NCBI GenBank assembly: GCA_020723285.1
Contig: DYJE01000020.1
Coordinates: 25,768 to 89,767 of the forward strand
Length of the DNA stretch: 64,000 nt
Direction of reading: 5' to 3'
Source: Desulforapulum autotrophicum
GTDB taxonomy: Bacteria; Desulfobacterota; Desulfobacteria; Desulfobacterales; Desulfolunaceae
The position numbers and the translations under genes were made by a program. Positions 36,100 through 45,260 of the stretch are shown one piece after another. The first letter of the stretch is position 1. Each line of letters begins with the position of its first letter. The notes beneath the pieces were generated by a model that ran no database searches, was not told where the DNA came from, and was given only the letters and a program-made list of their open reading frames with translations.

Positions 36100-37671
36100 A
36101 TGAGGGGATGGATCATAGTGCTGCTCGTTGCCTGCAGTTTTGCAGGGTGTGGAGAGAAACGGGTTTCCGACGAACTGACTGTAAAAAGCGGCTGGAAAGC
36201 ATGCTACAGTCAGGCGGCTGATCTTGATGCTGTCAGCGAAACTGGGACCTGGGTTGTCAAAGACGTGCATCGGCTTTTCAGGCTGCCATACGGAGGTTCC
36301 AAGCCCTTCAAGTTTATCTGGCTGAAAACCAGCGTCGCCGTGGAACAACCCGAAGGATATTATGGCATATCACTTGGCCGACTTTACGATTCTGACGAGG
36401 TATACATCAACGGGACTCTGTGTGGAGATCGAAGACCTGACGATATTCAGGAGTACCATTTCCCCCGAAATTACGGAATTCCACCGGGCGTTCTCAAAAA
36501 AGGTGAAAACGAAATACACATCCGTTTAGGGATTTTCGGGAATGAATACGGTGGAATCCGGGGGGCGGTGAAGCTGCTTTCCGAATCGCGGTTCAAACGT
36601 CAGAAAATATGTGACAGTCTGTTGTTTCTTCACATCCCTCTGGCCATCATTTCCATGCTTTTCGGACTTATGGTCAATGCTCTGGCCCATTATTTCCCCA
36701 AAGACAGAGAATCGTCGGCTTTAGCGGTTGTGGGCATCCTCATGGTCTGGATCGTCGACCTGACCCTCCTTTTTGCACCCTTCCAGATTTTCGGGATCGG
36801 AATCCGTACCAATCTTCTTTGGGTATCATCCTTTGTCAGTTCCATTCTGTTCGTGATCATCATCCAGAAGACCTTCGGTTTTCAAATGCCCAGGCTGACA
36901 CGTGTGTTCGTGAGCATTGAAGCGGGATTCACCCTCTGGGTCCTTGTGGCCAACGATCCGCTGGTGTATCTGAATTCTGGAAAAATCACAGGGGCATTGA
37001 ATGTTCTGATCACCCATGTGATGATCGGCATCCTTTTTTTCAGATTATGGAATCATGTGGATCTGAAAATGAAAACCTTGTTTTGTTTCCTTGCCGTAAT
37101 TCCGGGGGAGATTATCGGGATTGATATTCTGAACTACCTTTTCGGAACCCATACCGTGCCTTATCTCCATGCCTACTTTATTCCGCTGATCATGCTGCTG
37201 ATCACGCTTTTTCACCGATGGCGCAGGCTTGTGGACATCCGGCAGCTCGAAGAGCTGGCGTTGAAGCTCAAAGACAAAGATGAAATTCATGAAAACGCCG
37301 GTCAGAGATCCATGGTCACCGCTCAGGTGAAACGGAAACTGAACCGGCTGATCGATCATATGGAAATGAATTATCATCTGCCACTGACCCGTGAAAATCT
37401 TGCGGAGAAGGCCGGACTCAGCCCGGATTATCTCGGGCGGATGTTCAAGGCCCATTCGGGCAAAAAAATCAACGATTACGTGAACGATCTGAGAATCCGG
37501 GCAGCCTGCCGTCTGCTGACGGAATCCCAGGATAAAATTGTCGATATCGCCTTTGCCGTTGGATTTGAAAGCCTGGCGACATTCAATCGTTCCTTTATGA
37601 AAACCATGAATGTCTCTCCAACGGAATACCGCCAGATCCAGACCCCTTCCATTGCCAAGAGCCCTTTCTGA
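36100..37671 (+). CDS. Membrane-anchored AraC-family regulator with extracytoplasmic sensor domain
   Basis: A 523-residue protein with an unusual layout. The N-terminus looks like a lipoprotein signal (LVACSFAGCGEK). A periplasmic beta-sandwich domain (about 30-175, FIWLKTSVAVEQPEGYYGISLGRLYDSDEVYINGTL) resembles the galactose-binding-like 7TMR-DISM extracellular fold. About seven membrane helices follow (about 185-395). The C-terminus is an AraC/XylS DNA-binding domain (about 415-515) with LTRENLAEKAGLSPDYLGRMFK and VDIAFAVGFESLATFNRSFMKTMNVSPTEYRQ. It would have to bind DNA from the membrane. The ATG at 36,100 has AAGGG upstream. No obvious target gene is adjacent. Confidence 0.85.
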   Translation: MRGWIIVLLVACSFAGCGEKRVSDELTVKSGWKACYSQAADLDAVSETGTWVVKDVHRLFRLPYGGSKPFKFIWLKTSVAVEQPEGYYGISLGRLYDSDEVYINGTLCGDRRPDDIQEYHFPRNYGIPPGVLKKGENEIHIRLGIFGNEYGGIRGAVKLLSESRFKRQKICDSLLFLHIPLAIISMLFGLMVNALAHYFPKDRESSALAVVGILMVWIVDLTLLFAPFQIFGIGIRTNLLWVSSFVSSILFVIIIQKTFGFQMPRLTRVFVSIEAGFTLWVLVANDPLVYLNSGKITGALNVLITHVMIGILFFRLWNHVDLKMKTLFCFLAVIPGEIIGIDILNYLFGTHTVPYLHAYFIPLIMLLITLFHRWRRLVDIRQLEELALKLKDKDEIHENAGQRSMVTAQVKRKLNRLIDHMEMNYHLPLTRENLAEKAGLSPDYLGRMFKAHSGKKINDYVNDLRIRAACRLLTESQDKIVDIAFAVGFESLATFNRSFMKTMNVSPTEYRQIQTPSIAKSPF

Positions 37672-38158
37672 TTCCCCCTCCTGCTCGATGATCTTTCGAT
37701 TTATCCTAACATTCCGGCTGTATAACCGACAGGACAATAACCTTGTTCATTTTTTTGGCCAGCCGTTTGTCCGTCTGTTTTCTTCCGAACAGGCCTCCTG
37801 AGAATCCTGATCGATACAGGATTGGCCACAAGAAAGGCCGTTGTGACAATCAAAGGCCTTGAGCTGTCTCTGACTGACCAGGTCACAGAGCTAAAGCGAA
37901 AAAGGATGAATTTATTATTCGCCTGATAATATTGTGTATGTTGATTGGTTTTGCGGAAGACTCCAAATTTGTCGTGATCAATTCCAGAGAAATCCGATTT
38001 TGAACAGACCGGAGTGAAACTCTTTGATACTGATGTAAAAAACAAGCGTTGTTAAAAACATTCAATGTTAACATGAAGGGTTTGTGTCCGCAGAATCGTT
38101 CAATAGATCTTCGGACCTCATCGAATAATAAAGCGTATATGTTTCAGGAGCAGGTCAG
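37672..38158. other. 487-base intergenic region
   Basis: No gene is supported. A hairpin AATCCTG/CAGGATT with a seven-base loop lies at 37,803-37,823, and near 38,040-38,075 there are short dyads rich in AACA/TGTT. Either might be an operator for the neighbouring membrane AraC regulator, but nothing in the sequence proves it. The region is more AT-rich toward the downstream gene. Confidence 0.4.
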
Positions 38159-39154
38159 ATGGTCAGGAAAAAGGTGTTGATCACCGGCGGCGGCGGTTTT
38201 TTAGGGAGGGTCATCGCACGGAAGTGCGTGGAGCGTGGTGATGCTGTATACAGTTTTTCACGCACGAACCATCCCGAGCTTGCGGCGATGGGTGTCACTC
38301 AGATTCTGGGTGATGTTTCCGATGCACAGGCTGTGGTGGACGCAATGAGCGGCATGGAGGTCGTGTTCCATCTCGCTTCGAAAAAAGGAAACTGGGGGCG
38401 CTTGTCGTCCTATTATAAAACAAATGTCAAAGGGACGAGGAATGTCATCGCCGGCTGCAAGGCAAATCATGTCAAGGCCCTCATATACACCAGCACCACA
38501 CGGGTGATGCTGGGCATGGACATGAAACAGTCGGCCGGGAAAAACGAAGGCTATCCCGATCGCTTCATCTCCAATTACGCCATGTCAAAAGCCTTTGCCG
38601 AGCAGGCTGTGAGAAAAGCCGCCGATAACGATCTGCGAACCATCGTTCTTCGTCCTCACATGATCTGGGGGCCTGGGGACACGTCTTCTGTTCCGGGTCT
38701 TTTAAAGCATAATGGCCCGATGTTCAGGATCGGTGATGGAAAAAACAAGGTCACGGGTATTTTTGTGGACGACGCGGCCCTGGCTCATCTTGCGGCTGAG
38801 GAAAAAGTCTGTGAGAATCCGTCCCTCTCGGGGAAAACCTATGTGATCGGCCAGAATGATCCCATTCTGTTGTGGGATTTCATTGACAGCATCCGCAGCA
38901 TCAAAGGCCAGAGTCCGGTCTGGATAAGCCTTCCCACCGGAGTGGCTTACCCAATGGGCAAAGCCATGGAATTTCTTTTCAAAAATTTCAGGATACCTTT
39001 TGCGCCCATTCTGACCGCCAATACCGCCAGAGAACTTTCCCTGACCCATGTTTTTGACAGCCAGCCGGCTCAGGAGGACCTGGGTTTTCAAACCTCGGTG
39101 ACGGTTCCCGAAGGAATGAAGCTCTATGAATCCTGGCTGAAATCCATGAAATGA
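38159..39154 (+). CDS. NAD-dependent epimerase/3-beta-hydroxysteroid-dehydrogenase-like protein
   Basis: A 331-residue extended short-chain dehydrogenase. The nucleotide-binding motif is GGGGFLG (about 10-16), and the catalytic Tyr/Lys pair is in YAMSKAFAE. The stretches VVFHLASKKGNWG, YKTNVKGTRNVI, VLRPHMIWGPGD and NKVTGIFVDDAALAHL are typical of the 3-beta-HSD/isomerase subgroup. Substrate may be a sterol-like, hopanoid-like or other hydroxy-lipid; the sequence does not tell. GGAG lies upstream of the ATG. Confidence 0.88.
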   Translation: MVRKKVLITGGGGFLGRVIARKCVERGDAVYSFSRTNHPELAAMGVTQILGDVSDAQAVVDAMSGMEVVFHLASKKGNWGRLSSYYKTNVKGTRNVIAGCKANHVKALIYTSTTRVMLGMDMKQSAGKNEGYPDRFISNYAMSKAFAEQAVRKAADNDLRTIVLRPHMIWGPGDTSSVPGLLKHNGPMFRIGDGKNKVTGIFVDDAALAHLAAEEKVCENPSLSGKTYVIGQNDPILLWDFIDSIRSIKGQSPVWISLPTGVAYPMGKAMEFLFKNFRIPFAPILTANTARELSLTHVFDSQPAQEDLGFQTSVTVPEGMKLYESWLKSMK

Positions 39155-39162
39155 TCGCCTAT

Positions 39163-39277
39163 AGTGGTTGTCAGATTAAAATTTAGAAATGGAGTTATCC
39201 TTTATTCGATGTTGGACGTTGGGCGTTGGTTGTTCGATGTTCATTCGTGCAATCGGAACAGCTTTATGACAACCACT
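39163..39277. mobile_element. MITE-like element with 11-bp terminal inverted repeats
   Basis: A 115-base segment bounded by AGTGGTTGTCA (39,163-39,173) and its complement TGACAACCACT (39,267-39,277). Its core (39,204-39,246) carries TTCGATGTTGGACGTTGGGC followed by GTTCGATGTTC, the same sequence family as the repeats at the window's right end. No coding capacity. It could be a miniature inverted-repeat transposable element mobilised in trans. Confidence 0.6.
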
Positions 39278-39360
39278 CTATGTAAACGGTGACGGGTTCT
39301 TTGTCGCATGATCCGGCAAAGACTTTTTGAACAATGTCACAACGAGAAAGGAGTTGCAGT

Positions 39361-40962
39361 ATGTCAGGACATACGTTTTCCCCCATCGGGCGCAGGGATT
39401 TTTTGAAAGGCACCCTGATTGCCGCAGGTGCCCTTGCCCTGCCCGCCATGCCGGGTTGCGCCGCATCCGGAAAAAAAATCCCCGGATTTGATTTTGAAGG
39501 CTCATTTCTTCTGGCCCATGCCAACCTGGTGGATGTGATCTCAGGGCAGGTCCTTGAAAATGCCTGGCTCCTTGTGGACGACGGAAAAATCACGGCAAGG
39601 GGGACGGGGGAGTCTGCGCCACGGGCTGGGCACGTCCTTGACATGAAAGGACACTACCTTGTTCCAGGGCTGATCGATGCCCATTGCCACAGCACAGCTT
39701 CTCCGATTTTTTCCATGAGAGTGAGCGACACCTTGAGAAACGCCCGGCAGATCAAGAGGAATTTCGAGCTGGCTGTGGAATCCGGGGTGACCACGATCCG
39801 TGATATGGGGGCTTTTTCAGGGCTTTTGCACCATTTTATCCGGAACATCGAAAAAGGGGAGATGTCCGGCCCCCGTGTCACCACCTGTAACGCCATTCTC
39901 AATGTCATGGGTGGGCATCCGGAAATACCCCCCACGGACATGAATCTGTTTGCGAAACCGGCCTCTGTGTTCATCGGAATGATCATGAATAACTTCAGGG
40001 ACACGGCGGAAATGGAGGAATGTCTTGAGGATAACGCACGGGGGGCATCGTTCATCAAGCTGTCTCTGGACGATAAAACCCTGTTCTGCAAAAAGGACAA
40101 GACCATTCCTGTCTACAGCAAGGACCAGCTGGACAGGGTGTTCCGGTTTGCCGAAAAAAAGGATCTGCCTGTTTCAGGTCACATTCATTTCAAGTACGGA
40201 TTTGACAGGGCCATGGCCTATCCATTCAACTCCGTGGAACATATGGTATCCGATGTGGTGCTCTCGGACGCTGAAGTGACTATCATGGCAGACCGGAAAC
40301 TGGCCATCGTCCCCACCATGACCATCGGACAGTCCTTTCTGGTTGAGGAAGCTTACGACACCTTGCCTGAACAGTTCAGGTCGCCGGAAACCCTTCAGGA
40401 ACTGTCGGCCAGGGCGGACTATTTCAGCCACAATGCAGCACAGCACTGCGATCCGGTTCTTCATGAACAGAACCTCCGTGCCATGTCCTGGTTCAGATCC
40501 ATCGGCCGTGACAACCTGTGGCCAAAAAAGAAATTTCTCATGAACCCCGATATCTATTTCAATATGATTCAAAATGGCTATGTGAACCTCAGAAAAATGA
40601 AAGAGGCCGGAGTTCTTATCGGGTGCGGCATCGACGCCGGCATGCCGTTCAACTATTTCGGCGGGAATTTCAGGGAATACGAAATTTTCAAAAGAGTGGG
40701 CTTTTCAAATATCGACATTCTGCGCTGCGCCACCCTCAACAACGCCAGGATACTCAAGATGGATGACAGGATCGGCTCTCTTGACGCCGGGAAATACGCG
40801 GATATTGTGGTGTATGAACAGAATCCTCTTGAGGATATCCGGGTGATGCGGAGCCCGGCCCTTGTCATCAAAGAAGGCAGGCCCATGTTTGCTTCAAAGG
40901 TCCTGAACCCTGGAGGCCCCGTCGGCATTGCCCAGCTGGCCGCATCCCGCCTGGAGGCGTGA
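39361..40962 (+). CDS. Tat-exported amidohydrolase
   Basis: A 533-residue metal-dependent hydrolase. The N-terminus is a twin-arginine signal (GRRDFLKGTLIAAGALALPA) ending in a lipobox-like MPGC, so it is probably a folded-exported lipoprotein. The amidohydrolase core shows LVPGLIDAHCHST (HxH metal ligands), a region SGHIHF with FNSVEHM, GCGIDAGMPFN, and the closing ATLNNARILKMDDRIGSLDAGKYADIVVYEQNPLEDI. This end is typical of the imidazolonepropionase/prolidase-like group. The ATG at 39,361 has AAGGAG upstream; another ATG lies nine codons earlier. The 3' end overlaps rlmN on the opposite strand by 69 bases. Substrate unknown. Confidence 0.88.
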   Translation: MSGHTFSPIGRRDFLKGTLIAAGALALPAMPGCAASGKKIPGFDFEGSFLLAHANLVDVISGQVLENAWLLVDDGKITARGTGESAPRAGHVLDMKGHYLVPGLIDAHCHSTASPIFSMRVSDTLRNARQIKRNFELAVESGVTTIRDMGAFSGLLHHFIRNIEKGEMSGPRVTTCNAILNVMGGHPEIPPTDMNLFAKPASVFIGMIMNNFRDTAEMEECLEDNARGASFIKLSLDDKTLFCKKDKTIPVYSKDQLDRVFRFAEKKDLPVSGHIHFKYGFDRAMAYPFNSVEHMVSDVVLSDAEVTIMADRKLAIVPTMTIGQSFLVEEAYDTLPEQFRSPETLQELSARADYFSHNAAQHCDPVLHEQNLRAMSWFRSIGRDNLWPKKKFLMNPDIYFNMIQNGYVNLRKMKEAGVLIGCGIDAGMPFNYFGGNFREYEIFKRVGFSNIDILRCATLNNARILKMDDRIGSLDAGKYADIVVYEQNPLEDIRVMRSPALVIKEGRPMFASKVLNPGGPVGIAQLAASRLEA

Positions 40963-41946
40963 CCCTCTGCTCCAGCGCTTGACGACGAAAACCCCCTGTT
41001 TTTCAAGGTACGATGCAAAACGGTGAACGTCGTCATCGCTGGCGGTTTCCCGGTTGAACGCGCTTGTCTTGTTTAAGGGGATCACGTTCACACGCACAGG
41101 CAGGGGTTTGAGATATTCGGCAAGTTCCAGAGCCTGTTCTTCGGAATCGTTGAGGCCGGGAATCAGGACGTAGCCGATGAGAAAAAGTCCCCGGTTTCCC
41201 AGGGGGAAGCGGAAAAGGGCTTGCCTGATATCCTCCATGCTGTGCCGGAAAGCCACAGGCATGAGGCTTTCCCGTATGCGGTCGTTGGAGGCGTTGAGGG
41301 AAACGGCGAGATGAACGTTTAAACCGCTCCGCCCCAGAGCGTCGATGCCGCTGACAAGCCCTGCGGTGGATACGGTGATGTGGCTCCGGGCGATATCGAA
41401 ACCCCTCTGATCCGATAAAATGACAATGGCCCGCCTTACGGCATCGAAATTGTCCAGGGGTTCCCCCATGCCCATGAAAACGATATTCTTGATGTTTTTT
41501 TTCACGATAAACCGTGCGGCGAAAACCTGGGCCGCCATTTCACCGGGCGTTAAGTTTCTGACAAACCCCATGTGGCCTGTTTCGCAGAATCTACAGCCCA
41601 TTCTGCAGCCCACCTGGCACGACAGGCAGAGGGTGTTGTGGTTCCGCATGGGAATCACCACCGACTCCACTTCAGAACCGCAAGCCAGCTTCATGGCAAA
41701 TTTAACGGTGCCTTCTTCGGACACGATGCGTGTGATTTCAGGTTCAGGAAGGACAAGGTCCCGGCTGAGCAGGCGGGTGAGCTTCGGGGATCGCATGAAC
41801 TCATCGGCTGTGTGGAAGTCCCTGTTGCCGTGTCTGATGATTTCCCGGAGCAAGGCCTGTGCATGGTGCATACCTTTGCCGTAGTTCGTTTTGAGTCGTT
41901 CAGCCAGTTCCTGGCATGTCAGTTCCATGATGTGAATCGGTTCCAT
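40894..41946 (-). CDS. rlmN: RlmN-family radical SAM rRNA/tRNA methyltransferase
   Basis: A 350-residue RlmN-type enzyme, which methylates C2 of A2503 in 23S rRNA and A37 of some tRNAs. Visible are LCLSCQVGCRMGCRFCETG with the CxxxCxxC cluster, GMGEPLDNFDAVRRAI, ISTAGLV-like VSTAGLVSGIDAL, HLAVSLNASND and the second catalytic cysteine in LQAGCGQLGN. The 14-residue-shorter N-terminus and missing canonical RGDDIDAA (here RGSRLQAG) depart slightly from E. coli RlmN. The ATG at 41,946 has AAAGGA upstream; other in-frame ATGs are at 41,982 and 41,928. The converging amidohydrolase gene overlaps its last 69 bases, including the catalytic-cysteine region. Confidence 0.85.
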   Translation of the reverse strand: MEPIHIMELTCQELAERLKTNYGKGMHHAQALLREIIRHGNRDFHTADEFMRSPKLTRLLSRDLVLPEPEITRIVSEEGTVKFAMKLACGSEVESVVIPMRNHNTLCLSCQVGCRMGCRFCETGHMGFVRNLTPGEMAAQVFAARFIVKKNIKNIVFMGMGEPLDNFDAVRRAIVILSDQRGFDIARSHITVSTAGLVSGIDALGRSGLNVHLAVSLNASNDRIRESLMPVAFRHSMEDIRQALFRFPLGNRGLFLIGYVLIPGLNDSEEQALELAEYLKPLPVRVNVIPLNKTSAFNRETASDDDVHRFASYLEKQGVFVVKRWSRGSRLQAGCGQLGNADGASRVQDL

Positions 41947-42093
41947 GGCCGAGTGTCCTTTCAAGACTTTCAACAAAGACATGACACTACCGTAAAACCC
42001 GGCGAATATCAAAGTCCTTTCGGGAATTGTGTTTACAATGATGCGGGATGCGTTTAATATACAACCCGTATCCTATCCGATATTGAGGGGTTC

Positions 42094-43566
42094 ATGATTA
42101 TTCTCAGGCGTTATTCTTTACGTGTCTTTGTCGTTCTATTCACAGTGTTCCTTTTTACCTCAGGACAGGCCCAGGCCTTGACCGTCAGCGAGGAAAACGA
42201 GATTTCCCGGGAGTTCATGACTTATGTGTTTCAGAACTACCAGATGATCGATGATCCGGAAATCGAAGCTTACATCCAGAGGCTCGGGGACCGGATTCTT
42301 TCAGCCTTTCCACCCCAGCCCTTCAAGTACAGGTTTTACGTGATTAAAAACGAGGTGTTCAATGCCTTTGCCTGTCCGGGAGCCCAGATATTCATCCACA
42401 GCGGTCTTTTCGAGACCCTTGAAAGCGAAGATGAACTGGCGGGGATCCTGGCTCACGAAATCTCCCATTCCACATGCCGTCATATTTCACAGAACATCGA
42501 ACGCTCGGGGAAAATTGGACTTGGCACGCTCGCGGGCGTTGCGGCCGGAATCTTCCTCAGCATGTACGGTGATCCTGCTGCGGGAGGGGCGCTGACCATG
42601 GGGTCCATCGCCGGGTCCCAGAGCATTTCACTGGCTTACAGCCGGGATGACGAGCGGCAGGCTGACAATGAAGGGTTGAGCCGGCTTTACACTCTGGGTT
42701 ATACCGGCAATGGGCTTATCGCCGCCCTTACGAAGATCAGAGGGCGTCAATGGTTCGGAAAAGAGCAGATTCCCGATTACCTGACCACTCATCCGGCCCT
42801 TGAAGACCGCATAGGCTACATTCAAAACTGGATCGACACTCATCATAACCTGGCGACAAAACCCCGGATCGACGATTTTGAATTCAAACTGATCAGGACC
42901 CGTCTGAAGGCCCTTTACGGGAAGCACGATGAAAAGAGGCTTGAATTTCAGGCGGCTCTGGAAAAAAAACCGGATGACCTGTTTGCTCTCTACGGAATGG
43001 GCATTGTCATGGCCCGGAATGGTAAAACAGACGAGGCCATCGTCAATCTGAAGAAGGCCCTTGAAAAACGGGCTTTCCATCTGGGCATCATCAAAACCCT
43101 GGGCAAGGTGTATTTCGATGCAGGCCGTTACACCCAGGCGCAAAGCGTGTTCGAGGGCGCTCTGGGGGTGGTTCCAAACGACATGGAGAGCAACATGTAT
43201 CTCGGCCGGATCATGACTGAAAACGGAGATTACGACCGTGCCCTGGAACTGTTGAAACCCCTGGCCGACGAGGACAAAGTCGACGCCACGGTGTTTTACA
43301 GTCTGGGGGATCTGTACGCTCGCAAGGGGCAGCTTTTCGAATCATATTATCATCTGGGTTTCTATTATAAAGGCAAGCGGGATCTGCGTAACGCCCTGAT
43401 TCAGTTTGAACGTGCCTTGAAAAACGCCGGTGACGAGGAAAACCGAAAGAAAGTTCAAAAAATCATCGATGACATCAAAATGGCCGAGCATAAAGAAAAG
43501 AAATCGGAAACCCAGGAGAAAAAATCCTGGCGTCACATGACAGTTGCCGCCGTCCCCCCGATCTGA
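42094..43566 (+). CDS. M48-family periplasmic metalloprotease with TPR repeats (BepA-like)
   Basis: A 490-residue exported protease. The signal peptide (about 1-28) ends at QAQA. The M48 domain has NAFACPGAQIFIHSGL, catalytic HEISH (121-125) in GILAHEISHSTCRH, and YSRDDERQADNEGLSRL with the third zinc ligand Glu. From about residue 285 comes a run of tetratricopeptide repeats (LFALYGMGIVMARNGKTDEA, ILIKTLGKVYFDAGRYTQA-type). The architecture matches BepA, which oversees assembly or degradation of outer-membrane proteins such as LptD. GAGGGG precedes the ATG. Confidence 0.92.
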   Translation: MIILRRYSLRVFVVLFTVFLFTSGQAQALTVSEENEISREFMTYVFQNYQMIDDPEIEAYIQRLGDRILSAFPPQPFKYRFYVIKNEVFNAFACPGAQIFIHSGLFETLESEDELAGILAHEISHSTCRHISQNIERSGKIGLGTLAGVAAGIFLSMYGDPAAGGALTMGSIAGSQSISLAYSRDDERQADNEGLSRLYTLGYTGNGLIAALTKIRGRQWFGKEQIPDYLTTHPALEDRIGYIQNWIDTHHNLATKPRIDDFEFKLIRTRLKALYGKHDEKRLEFQAALEKKPDDLFALYGMGIVMARNGKTDEAIVNLKKALEKRAFHLGIIKTLGKVYFDAGRYTQAQSVFEGALGVVPNDMESNMYLGRIMTENGDYDRALELLKPLADEDKVDATVFYSLGDLYARKGQLFESYYHLGFYYKGKRDLRNALIQFERALKNAGDEENRKKVQKIIDDIKMAEHKEKKSETQEKKSWRHMTVAAVPPI

Positions 43567-43705
43567 CCGTTTTTTTTGTTTTTTTTACTCCATAATAACG
43601 GGCTGATCATCCGATATATGTTATGTCTGTTTCCCGTGATCTGAACCAGGGTCAACGGCGTGATAGAATATCCTCAGCATGGATTCGTTAAAATTGGAGT
43701 GAGGA

Positions 43706-44824
43706 ATGGGGAATGTGTTGAACAAGCACCGCGTATTGATAGTGGATGACCAGACGTCGAATATCCGTGTTCTTGGAGAAACCCTTAAAGGGCTGTACGA
43801 TATCCAGTTTGCCAGGAGCGGAAAAGAGGCTCTTGAGATGGTCGAAGAAAACCAGCCAGATCTGATTCTTCTGGATATCATGATGCCGGGCATTGACGGG
43901 TATGAGGTGTGCAGGCGGTTGAAGGAAATGGGTAATGCCCTTGATATCCCTATCATTTTCATAACAGCCAAAGATGACGCCTGCGATGAGACACGAGGCT
44001 TTCAGCTGGGGGCGGTGGACTACATTACCAAGCCGTTCAATCCTGACATCGTGAAAGCCAGGGTCAAGACCCATGTGGAATTGAAGCGACACCGGGATCA
44101 TCTGAACGACATCGTCAAGGAACGGACAAGCCAGCTGATTCATTCCGATCGTCTGGCCACTCTGGGGACCATTTCCGCAGCCGTGGCCCACGAAATCAAG
44201 AATCCCCTGTTTTTCATCAGCGCCAACGCGGAGTTGCTGCATCAATATGTAACGACGGGAAATGCCCGGAAATCACTTGAGAAAATAACAAAAATCATGG
44301 ATGGAACCCGGCGTATCGGCCGTCTTATCGATTATCTCAAAGGCTACTCCCATAACAAGGAAGGTGAAAAACTGATTTACAGGGTCAGTGATGTGGTCAG
44401 CGATTCCCTGGATCTGATGGGATACAGGCTGAAACAAAGCCGTTCGGTTATCAAATGCCAGCCCATATCCCCCGACCTGATGATCCGCTGCGACCTTCAG
44501 AAAATGTCCCAGGTTCTTGTCAATCTCATGGGCAACGCGCTGGATGCTTTGGGGGATTCCGAAGGGGTGGTGGATATCGTGGTGGAAAGGGAAGAGCCGT
44601 CTGTTCTGATCCGTGTCAGGGATAACGGGCCGGGTATCGAGCAAGAACAGGCGGAGTGCATCTTCGAGCCGTTTATCACGTCGAAATCGAAAGAACACGG
44701 GACGGGGCTGGGGTTGTTCATCGCCCGGCACCTGGTGGAAGAACACGGGGGGCGTATCAGTATCACGAAAAACGACAGAGCCGGGGCGGAGTTCACAGTT
44801 CAGCTGCCCGAAGAAAAAAAATAG
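43706..44824 (+). CDS. Receiver-histidine kinase fusion
   Basis: A 372-residue cytoplasmic protein: an N-terminal receiver domain (about 8-122, phospho-acceptor Asp57 in LILLDIMMPGIDGYEV, Lys in YITKPF), then a kinase with His162 in SAAVAHEIKNPLFF and HATPase motifs DNGPGIEQEQ and GTGLGLFIARHLVEEHGG. There is no membrane segment or other sensor domain, so it probably relays a signal from another kinase. GGAG lies six bases before the ATG. A PilZ-like gene follows on the opposite strand. Confidence 0.93.
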   Translation: MGNVLNKHRVLIVDDQTSNIRVLGETLKGLYDIQFARSGKEALEMVEENQPDLILLDIMMPGIDGYEVCRRLKEMGNALDIPIIFITAKDDACDETRGFQLGAVDYITKPFNPDIVKARVKTHVELKRHRDHLNDIVKERTSQLIHSDRLATLGTISAAVAHEIKNPLFFISANAELLHQYVTTGNARKSLEKITKIMDGTRRIGRLIDYLKGYSHNKEGEKLIYRVSDVVSDSLDLMGYRLKQSRSVIKCQPISPDLMIRCDLQKMSQVLVNLMGNALDALGDSEGVVDIVVEREEPSVLIRVRDNGPGIEQEQAECIFEPFITSKSKEHGTGLGLFIARHLVEEHGGRISITKNDRAGAEFTVQLPEEKK

Positions 44825-44849
44825 CGGAAGGGGTGTTCCGGGCAGGATT

Positions 44850-45260
44850 TCAGGACGGCTTTTCTATGCCCGATGAAAATTCCACCTCGATACCCTCTCC
44901 ATCAACCCGAACCACGGTGCCCGACGTTTTGATATGTCGGGCGTTTTTTTTATGCTCGAATGAAAGGGTGATGGTCTCGCCGGGGGAGAAACGCTCCAGG
45001 GTTTCGATATAAAGGCCGTGGGAATGGATGGTTGAGGCTGTTCCCTTGCAGAATCGCTTGTCCACAGCAAAAACCACTTCCGTGCGGTCCGCGGTTTCGG
45101 CTTTCCGTTTCCTCTCTTCAAGCTCATGAAGCGTTTCAATGATTTCTTTGGGTGGCATGTTCAGGATCAGGTTGATCAATCGAGACGTGGCCATGGAAAC
45201 CGTCATGGTGGCAGTCGGCGACGGCGTTCGTTTTTTTTCTCTTGTCACTGCTTGTATCAT
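44850..45260 (-). CDS. PilZ-like domain protein
   Basis: A 136-residue protein with a probable PilZ domain (about 60-130), a binder of cyclic di-GMP in other proteins. Seen are FAVDKRFCKGTASTIHSHGLYIETLERFSPGETITLSF and SGTVVRVDGEGIEVEFS. The usual RxxxR switch and (D/N)xSxxG motif are only partly matched (KRFCKG, IHSHG), so binding of cyclic di-GMP is uncertain. GGAGG is ideally placed before the ATG. It converges with the receiver-kinase gene with 25 bases between. Confidence 0.7.
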   Translation of the reverse strand: MIQAVTREKKRTPSPTATMTVSMATSRLINLILNMPPKEIIETLHELEERKRKAETADRTEVVFAVDKRFCKGTASTIHSHGLYIETLERFSPGETITLSFEHKKNARHIKTSGTVVRVDGEGIEVEFSSGIEKPS

